Assembly: GCF_017566145.1 (NCBI RefSeq) | Contig: NZ_JABFCL010000003.1 | Coordinates: 186,001 to 250,000, forward strand | Direction of reading: 5' to 3' | Length of the DNA stretch: 64,000 bases | Origin: Bittarella massiliensis (ex Durand et al. 2017) | GTDB taxonomy: Bacteria; Bacillota; Clostridia; Oscillospirales; Ruminococcaceae | Shown: positions 59,390 to 64,000 of the stretch, one piece after another | Numbering within the stretch: position 1 is the first letter of the stretch | Layout: the number at the start of each line of letters is the position of its first letter | Made by a program: the position numbers and the translations under genes | Notes under the pieces: generated by a model | Database searches by the model: none | Seen by the model: only the letters and a program-made list of their open reading frames with translations | What the model was told of the DNA's origin: nothing

Positions 59390-61840
59390 TCAGGTCCGGC
59401 GGCGTTTGCAGGCGAGAGCCAGCGAGACGGAGGCCAATGCGGCGGCCAGCAGAGCGGCCGGGGCAGAGGCGTCGGCGGTGTTGGCGCTGGCGTCTCCCTT
59501 TTCGCCCTCTTCTGCACCGGGTTCATCCAACAGGGCGGCGGCCTGCTGGGCGACCTCGTCGGCCAGTTGGCCGTTTTGCAGGTACTTCAGGTCTCCCTCC
59601 AAGATGCCGCTGCGGTACCCCTGGATCTCCTGGGCGATCGCCAGCAGCGAGGCGGCATTTTCGGCGGTGACGGGGATGGGCTGGCCGTCCTTCATCAGCA
59701 GTTGGGCGGTCATCAGGTTGACCAGGTCCACCTTGGCCGGGCTCAAGTACTGCTCGATCGCAGAAATTTTGGCCAGGTCGGCGGGGAGCAGCCCCTCCAG
59801 CGCCCGGTCCAATTCCCGGATGAGGGTGCGGCTTTCCAGGGTGATCTCCACCCCGCCGAGGGATTCGGCAATCAACTGGCCGGCAGCGGCCATCTGCTCC
59901 TCGATGGCCGCCACCCGGGCGCGGCTGTCGGCCAGCTGCTGCCGGTTGGCAAGCCGCTCCTGCTGCGCAGGGGCGAGGGCCTCATAGCGCGATTGCAGAC
60001 TGTCCACCGCGGCCCGGTCGCCGGAGGTGAGGGCGTCGAGGGCGGGAAGGGCGGCAATGTCTGCGTCCAGCTTCTGGACGGTCTCTTCCTGGCGCAGGGC
60101 CTCGATGGCTTCGGCCGCCTTTTGCAGGGTGTCGGCGCCGGCAATCTGGGACTGCTCCTGGGGGGAGAGGGCCTCATAGGCTGACAGCAGGGCGCTCACC
60201 TTGTCCGCGTCTTGCAGGGTGAGGGCCGAGAGGTCCAGGGAGGCGATCCCCTGGTTGATGCGGGCGATGGGGTCGGCGGTGGAGAGGGCCAAAATCTCCT
60301 CCAACTTGTCGCGGTTTGTCACCTTGGCTTGTTCCCCGGCGGGGAGGGCGCGGTAGCGGGCGTCGATCCGCCGGGCCTCCGCCAGGTTGATGTAGCGGTA
60401 GGAATTGGCGTCGGGCAGCCGCTCGATCTGGCGCTGCACGTCGGCGGCGGTGATGGCGGTGTCCCCCGTGTTGCCGTAGCAGTAGAGGTAGCTGGCGTCG
60501 TTGTACCAGATGAGGGAGCCGTTGGGGGCGATGGCGATGCTCTGGTTGCAGTACTGGCGGCGGCCGATGCCCGGGACCACCTCCATCTGGGGGGCGGTCT
60601 GCCCCTCCCTATCCTTTAAAATAAAGAGGTTGTCGGAGGACTCGTTGGCCACAAAGTAGAGATAGACCTGGTTGCCGTTTTCGGCGGTGGCGTAGGCGGT
60701 GGTCAGGGCGGCGGAGCCGGCGCTGTTGACGGCGGCGGTCTGATAGATGGTGGTCATGGTGTTGACGTCCACGACAAAGACCGGCATTGCGGCGCCAAAG
60801 ACCTGGCCGGCCAGGTAGAGCCGGTCGTTGTAGATGACCGGAGAGGACTGGGTGTCGCCCCCCGAGATGCCGGCCGTCCACTCCCGCAGGCTGGCCTGAT
60901 CCAATTTGCCGTCGGGGAGCAGCTTGTAGCTGCGCACCGCCGCCCCCGCTGTGGGGTGGCCGGAGGAGAGGTAGACGCGGCCGTCCTTTTCGTAGTAAAA
61001 GGGGGTGGAGCGGGCATTGTAGCCGCTGGGCAGCGAGAAGGTGTCGGCCACCGCGCCGGTCTTGTAGTTGACCGACCAGACGGCGCTGGAGCCGGTGTAG
61101 TTGGCGTCGGTAAAGACGACGTAGTCCCCGGCAAAGGCCGCGCCGTTTGCGTTGAAGCCGGCGTCGGAGGGGGAGGCGACGGTCCAATTGGCGGCCTTGA
61201 CCTCGGTGGCGCTGGCGGGGTCTTGGTCGGCGGTGTCAAAGCAGGCGTAGACCCCACCGGTGCGGTAGGAGCCGGTGAAGACCCGCCCGTCGTGGCAGAT
61301 GACCGGGCTCTGCATGGCCGTGCCCGGCAGCTCCTCGGTGACGTAGAGCTGCTCGAGGGTCTCGGCGTCAAAGACCCGCAGGAAGTTTTTCTGCACCCCG
61401 GTGGCGTCGGCGTCCAGGTTGTTGACCTCGCAGGGGACGAAGATCTTGCCGTCCCCCGCGCCCAGGGTCATGACAAACTGGTTGTGGTCCGCGCCGAAGA
61501 CCGGCGCGCTGGCCACCTCCCTGCCGCTGTCCAGCTCGTATTTGCGCAGGTGCTGGAAGCTGTAATTGTAGACGTAGTTTCCCACCACCACCGGGGTGCC
61601 AGAGGAGTCGCTCCACCCGCTGGACGGGCCCACCTGCTTTTCCCACTTGAGCTCGATCTCGCCGGCGGTGGTGGGGGCCTTGGCGTCGGAGACGCCCTTG
61701 AGCCCATCGGTTCCTAGAAACTGGGGCCAGCCCAGTTGGACGGCCGGTTCTGCCGCCAGGGCGGGCAGGCTGCTGGAGGCGCACAGGCAGAGCGCCAGCA
61801 ACGCCGCTGCCGCCCGCTTTTTTACAGAGATGTTTCCCAT
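59390..61840 (-). CDS. Surface-anchored PQQ-like beta-propeller protein
   Basis: 816 residues. A signal peptide (1-29, ending ALAAEPA) is followed by a PQQ-type eight-bladed propeller-like region (about 35-430) with repeats such as SSGTPVVVGNYVYNYS, QSPVICHDGRVFTGSY and SSPVIYNDRLYLAGQ. Then come about 300 residues of helical repeats (ALTLQDADKVSALLSAYEAL and similar) and a C-terminal anchor (SANTADAS, hydrophobic helix, KRRRT) like a variant sorting signal. It is the first gene behind the cobalamin riboswitch, so it probably captures or holds cobalamin or a B12-binding complex at the wall. Confidence 0.8.
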   Translation of the reverse strand: MGNISVKKRAAAALLALCLCASSSLPALAAEPAVQLGWPQFLGTDGLKGVSDAKAPTTAGEIELKWEKQVGPSSGWSDSSGTPVVVGNYVYNYSFQHLRKYELDSGREVASAPVFGADHNQFVMTLGAGDGKIFVPCEVNNLDADATGVQKNFLRVFDAETLEQLYVTEELPGTAMQSPVICHDGRVFTGSYRTGGVYACFDTADQDPASATEVKAANWTVASPSDAGFNANGAAFAGDYVVFTDANYTGSSAVWSVNYKTGAVADTFSLPSGYNARSTPFYYEKDGRVYLSSGHPTAGAAVRSYKLLPDGKLDQASLREWTAGISGGDTQSSPVIYNDRLYLAGQVFGAAMPVFVVDVNTMTTIYQTAAVNSAGSAALTTAYATAENGNQVYLYFVANESSDNLFILKDREGQTAPQMEVVPGIGRRQYCNQSIAIAPNGSLIWYNDASYLYCYGNTGDTAITAADVQRQIERLPDANSYRYINLAEARRIDARYRALPAGEQAKVTNRDKLEEILALSTADPIARINQGIASLDLSALTLQDADKVSALLSAYEALSPQEQSQIAGADTLQKAAEAIEALRQEETVQKLDADIAALPALDALTSGDRAAVDSLQSRYEALAPAQQERLANRQQLADSRARVAAIEEQMAAAGQLIAESLGGVEITLESRTLIRELDRALEGLLPADLAKISAIEQYLSPAKVDLVNLMTAQLLMKDGQPIPVTAENAASLLAIAQEIQGYRSGILEGDLKYLQNGQLADEVAQQAAALLDEPGAEEGEKGDASANTADASAPAALLAAALASVSLALACKRRRT

Positions 61841-61891
61841 TTTTCTCTTCCTCTCGATGGTCGCGGGGAAGGGCAGCCGGGGGAGGACGAC

Positions 61892-61917
61892 AAAAAAGAC
61901 CGTCGTCCGACGGTCCT
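61892..61917 (-). terminator. Expression-platform terminator of cobalamin riboswitch
   Basis: GGACCGTCG / CGACGGTC hairpin followed by six Ts on the minus strand, between the aptamer and the first gene: the likely off-switch when cobalamin is bound. Confidence 0.85.
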
Positions 61918-61999
61918 TCGTGCAAAAAGGGACGGGGCGCAGGGCGGCCCGGCCTGTTTTGGCACTTTTGTCCTCGGCCGGAACTACTCATACACCCTG

Positions 62000-62165
62000 T
62001 TGCGGCAGGTCTCCTGACTCGGATGTCTCCCTACTCTCCAACGCGCCTTCCCAGGTTCAAAGGACCCAGTGGCGGCAGCGAAGCTGCCGTTGGATTTCGC
62101 CATCCTCACAGTAGCGGCGACTGTCACGGATTTTCACCGTGTTCCCTCTTGCTCGACCCCGAAGG
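62000..62165 (-). ncRNA. Cobalamin riboswitch
   Basis: Read on the minus strand, the aptamer has all main boxes in order: AGAGGGAACACGGTGAAAAT, then CCGTGACAGTCGCCGCTACTGTGA, GCCACTGGG, CCTGGGAAGGCG, and the closing GTCAGGAGACCTGCCGC (the B12 box). A promoter lies just upstream (62203-62232) and a terminator hairpin with U run downstream, so cobalamin should stop transcription of the operon at 61840-54352. Confidence 0.97.
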
Positions 62166-62202
62166 GGGCGACCACAACAAACCATTTTATTTTGATGAGA
62201 CC

Positions 62203-62232
62203 ACTATACCACGGCCCGGGCCCGCAAGTCAA
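62203..62232 (-). promoter_or_regulatory. Promoter of cobalamin uptake operon
   Basis: On the minus strand, TTGACT (62227-62232), an 18-bp spacer and TATAGT (62203-62208), directly before the riboswitch. Confidence 0.75.
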
Positions 62233-62594
62233 TTGGGGAAGAAATTTTGCAGCGGGCGCGCGCCCGGCCGATTTTGTCCCCGGCGGGGCAGGCCGAGATG
62301 GCCGTTGACGGGATAACGGCGGCGCGGCTGCAAAAAATAGGGGGGAGGAAGAGGGTTGGACCTCTTTGCAGCGTATTTGGAGCGGCCCTCTCCGGCGCAA
62401 TGGAAGGGGCGGGCTGCCGCCGCAGCAAGGAGCTCCGCATCCCCTGGGGACAGGCGATGCGCTTTGTGCTGCTGGCGGCGATCATCCGCTTCAACCTGGA
62501 GGGCAACCGGGGCTGCACCGCCTTTTGGCGGGGGTGGAGCCCCGCCCTGCCCCCGGCAGAGGGGGTGGGGAAAAGAGCGGGGGAGGAGAAAAAG
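62233..62594. other. Gene-free spacer
   Basis: About 360 bp, GC-rich. Open frames exist on both strands but lack ribosome sites and look random. I see nothing to annotate here. Confidence 0.5.
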
Positions 62595-62626
62595 AAAAAA
62601 GCCCCGGCGCAGGTTGCGCCGGAACC
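62595..62626 (-). terminator. Terminator of tRNA-Gly
   Basis: On the minus strand, CCGGCGC / GCGCCGG stem followed by six Ts, just after the tRNA 3' end. Confidence 0.85.
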
Positions 62627-62634
62627 TTTTGGTT

Positions 62635-62708
62635 TGGAGCAGGCGATGGGAATCGAACCCACAACCTCAGCTTGGGAAGCTGATGTTTTACCACTAAACT
62701 ACGCCTGC
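62635..62708 (-). tRNA. tRNA-Gly(CCC)
   Basis: On the minus strand, a complete cloverleaf of 74 nt with encoded CCA: acceptor stem GCAGGCG / CGCCTGC with U as discriminator, D loop TAGTTTAGTGG, anticodon stem TCAGC / GCTGA around the loop TTCCCAA (anticodon CCC), and T arm GTGGGTTCGATTCCCAT. It reads glycine GGG codons, frequent in this GC-rich genome. It has its own promoter and terminator. Confidence 0.97.
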
Positions 62709-62726
62709 ACCTGTAAGTGCTCTACT

Positions 62727-62756
62727 ATTATAGTACGGCTTGGCCCCAAACGTCAA
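62727..62756 (-). promoter_or_regulatory. Promoter of tRNA-Gly
   Basis: On the minus strand, TTGACG (62751-62756), an 18-bp spacer and TATAAT (62727-62732). Confidence 0.8.
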
Positions 62757-62886
62757 GCCCCAGGCGAGAAATTGCAAAAAAATTCCCCTTTCTCCCCCTT
62801 CGACAGGGCGGGGGCAATTTTTCAAAAAGGGCGTTGTGCACGGGCGGAAAAGGTGGTATTTTAAGAGGAGAAGGGGGAGGCGCGAG

Positions 62887-63327
62887 ATGAGAGAGGCAAG
62901 GGGGGAGAAGCGGGTGTGGATTTTGTACGCGGTGTTGTCGGCGGTGTTTGCCGCCCTCACTTCGATTTTGGCCAAGGTGGGCATTGAGAAGATCGACTCC
63001 AACCTGGCCACCGCCATCCGCACGGCGGTGGTGCTGGTGATGGCCTGGGGAATCGTTTTTCTCACCGGCGCCCAGGCGGGGTTGCGGCAGATCGGCGGGC
63101 GCAGCCTGGTGTTTTTGGTGCTGTCGGGGCTGGCCACCGGGGCCTCCTGGCTGTTTTACTACAAGGCCATCCAGATGGGGGAGGTCTCCCGGGTGGTGCC
63201 CATCGACAAGTTTAGCGTGGTCATCACCATGGTGCTGGCCTTTGTGTTTTTGCACGAGAAGATCACCCTGAAGACCGCCCTGGGCGGGGTGCTGATCACG
63301 GCGGGGACCTTTGTCATGATCCTGTGA
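62887..63327 (+). CDS. Half-size EamA family transporter
   Basis: 146 residues from the ATG at 62887 (GGGAGG 6 bases upstream). It holds a single EamA repeat with about five helices: VWILYAVLSAVFAALTSILAKVG, TAIRTAVVLVMAWGIVF, FLVLSGLATGASWLFYYKAIQMG, SVVITMVLAFVFLHEKITLK and GGVLITAGTFVMIL. Most EamA/DMT exporters have two repeats; single-repeat members work as dimers. The candidate promoter TTGTGC, 17 bp, TATTTT lies 20-50 bp upstream. The substrate is unknown. Confidence 0.9.
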   Translation: MREARGEKRVWILYAVLSAVFAALTSILAKVGIEKIDSNLATAIRTAVVLVMAWGIVFLTGAQAGLRQIGGRSLVFLVLSGLATGASWLFYYKAIQMGEVSRVVPIDKFSVVITMVLAFVFLHEKITLKTALGGVLITAGTFVMIL

Positions 63328-63398
63328 CCCGGCCGGGAAAACAGGGCGGCGCTCGGCAAAGAGGGGCCGCCGGGGCCGGGCAGAGGGGCGGCGGCAGA

Positions 63399-63437
63399 AG
63401 GCGGGAGGAGGCGAAGGCTTTCTCTCCCGCCTTTTTT
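63399..63437 (+). terminator. Intrinsic terminator of EamA gene
   Basis: AGGCGGGAG / CTCCCGCCT stem followed by six Ts. Confidence 0.85.
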
Positions 63438-63560
63438 GTGTGCTGAAAAGGCGGAGGTGGGGGGATCTCCCGCTGCAAGGCGGGCTCACCGCGCTTTTGC
63501 CGGCAAGCAGTGCTGCCGGCCTTTCCCGGCGGCGGAAAACCGCCGCCCGCAGGGGATTGG

Positions 63561-63785
63561 CTATTGGCCAAAGGGGTCCCGGATTTTTTTGAGTTCCTCC
63601 CCAGTCCCCATCCAGTTTTCCATCTAGCTGCAGTCGCAGCGGAGATAGCGGATGGCGGGGATTTCCCCCATCAGGGCCATGGTCGAGGTGCAGATGTTGT
63701 TGCCGCTGGCATGGCGGCTTGGATTGTCCGGGATGCGGACAATGGTTTGTGAACCGCATTTGGGGCATCTTCCCGCACGCTTCAT
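63561..63785 (-). pseudogene. Small zinc-ribbon protein gene interrupted by in-frame TAG
   Basis: From the ATG at 63785 the frame reads 53 codons: KRAGRCPKCGSQTIVRIPDNPSRHASGNNI and, at the end, YLRCDCS, then TAG at 63624-63626. The same frame continues MENWMGTGEELKKIRDPFGQ to a second stop at 63561. Relatives I remember have CxCGYxExW at this point, so the TAG falls where an aromatic residue is expected and the tail is conserved. This makes a nonsense mutation (or base error) likely in a 74-residue zinc-ribbon protein. No T-box, operon or partner is visible. Confidence 0.6.
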
Positions 63786-63805
63786 TTTTTATCCCCCTAC
63801 TCCTT

Positions 63806-63835
63806 ATATGATAGGGCTGAATATGATAGGGCTGA
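63806..63835. repeat. Tandem duplication of a 15-bp unit
   Basis: ATATGATAGGGCTGA occurs twice without spacing, 20 bp upstream of the zinc-ribbon gene on the minus strand. Confidence 0.85.
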
Positions 63836-64000
63836 CCGGCAGGGAAATGCAAGGAAAAAGGGAAAAAAGCGTATGAAGTTTGGCCTGTTTGCCCCGCCTT
63901 GCCTTGCCTTACTTTGCTCTGCACCTTCACCCGCTGTTTGCAGGGAGAAGAGAGGGGGCAAAGGGTGCCGGGCGGCGGAAAAAGAAAAACGACACCGCCA

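Overview
The window looks like a chromosomal segment of a GC-rich Firmicute, most likely a gut Clostridia / Oscillospiraceae-type bacterium. This is an inference. It rests on GGAGG ribosome sites, many GTG and TTG starts, a T-box leader, an ECF vitamin transporter, a sodium:alanine symporter, rubrerythrin, strict-anaerobe style metabolism and wall-anchored surface proteins, with no outer-membrane genes. Intrinsic terminators separate most transcription units.

Layout. 1-1794: 3' end of an M20 amidohydrolase followed by two small membrane proteins (DUF5058 and a partner), a likely uptake/hydrolysis unit. 1956-4150: Fe-S aldo/keto reductase, HNH nuclease and a pyruvate-kinase C-domain-like protein. 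4549-8265: BMP-type lipoprotein, SUMF-fold protein and a TIM-barrel glycosidase-like protein. 8466-9531: trmB and a cytidine deaminase. 9905-14134 (minus): aldehyde dehydrogenase, PfkB kinase, eIF2B/MtnA-like isomerase and BtpA, a cassette that reads like a sugar-phosphate disposal pathway. 14354-18581: MarR regulator plus a heterodimeric ABC exporter. 18689-21846: Rrf2 regulator, two acetyltransferases, small proteins and a 700-bp gene-free block with a riboswitch-like motif. 21978-25671 (minus): opine dehydrogenase and a B12-binding mutase-like protein behind a terminator-bearing leader, then rubrerythrin. 25927-30731: lipoprotein, nucleoside hydrolase, an AT-rich foreign two-gene island (27782-28792), AEC transporter, YdbC-like protein and a small membrane protein.

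30718-36408 holds a giant wall-anchored repeat protein, interrupted by one in-frame TGA, divergent from an ECF sigma factor fused to a membrane segment and an extracytoplasmic domain. 36438-39126 is a T-box leader placed unusually in front of a cupin regulator and an acyl-CoA synthetase. 39201-40580 is an alanine symporter. 40777-40940 is a structured RNA with its own promoter and terminator (6S RNA candidate).

41213-50322 is a compact non-contractile phage tail plus lysis module with no capsid, portal, terminase or integrase gene: a candidate F-type tailocin. It has an A AAA AAC frameshift site in the tail chaperone gene and a receptor-binding tip of foreign composition. 50403-53231 is the trkA-trkH potassium uptake pair. 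54352-62232 (minus) is a cobalamin-riboswitch-controlled operon: propeller surface protein, DUF4430 (transcobalamin-like) membrane protein, EcfT, double EcfA and S component. This reads as a complete vitamin B12 surface-capture and import machine and would fit the B12-dependent protein at 23063-24739. The window ends with tRNA-Gly(CCC), a half-size EamA transporter and a zinc-ribbon gene broken by an in-frame TAG.
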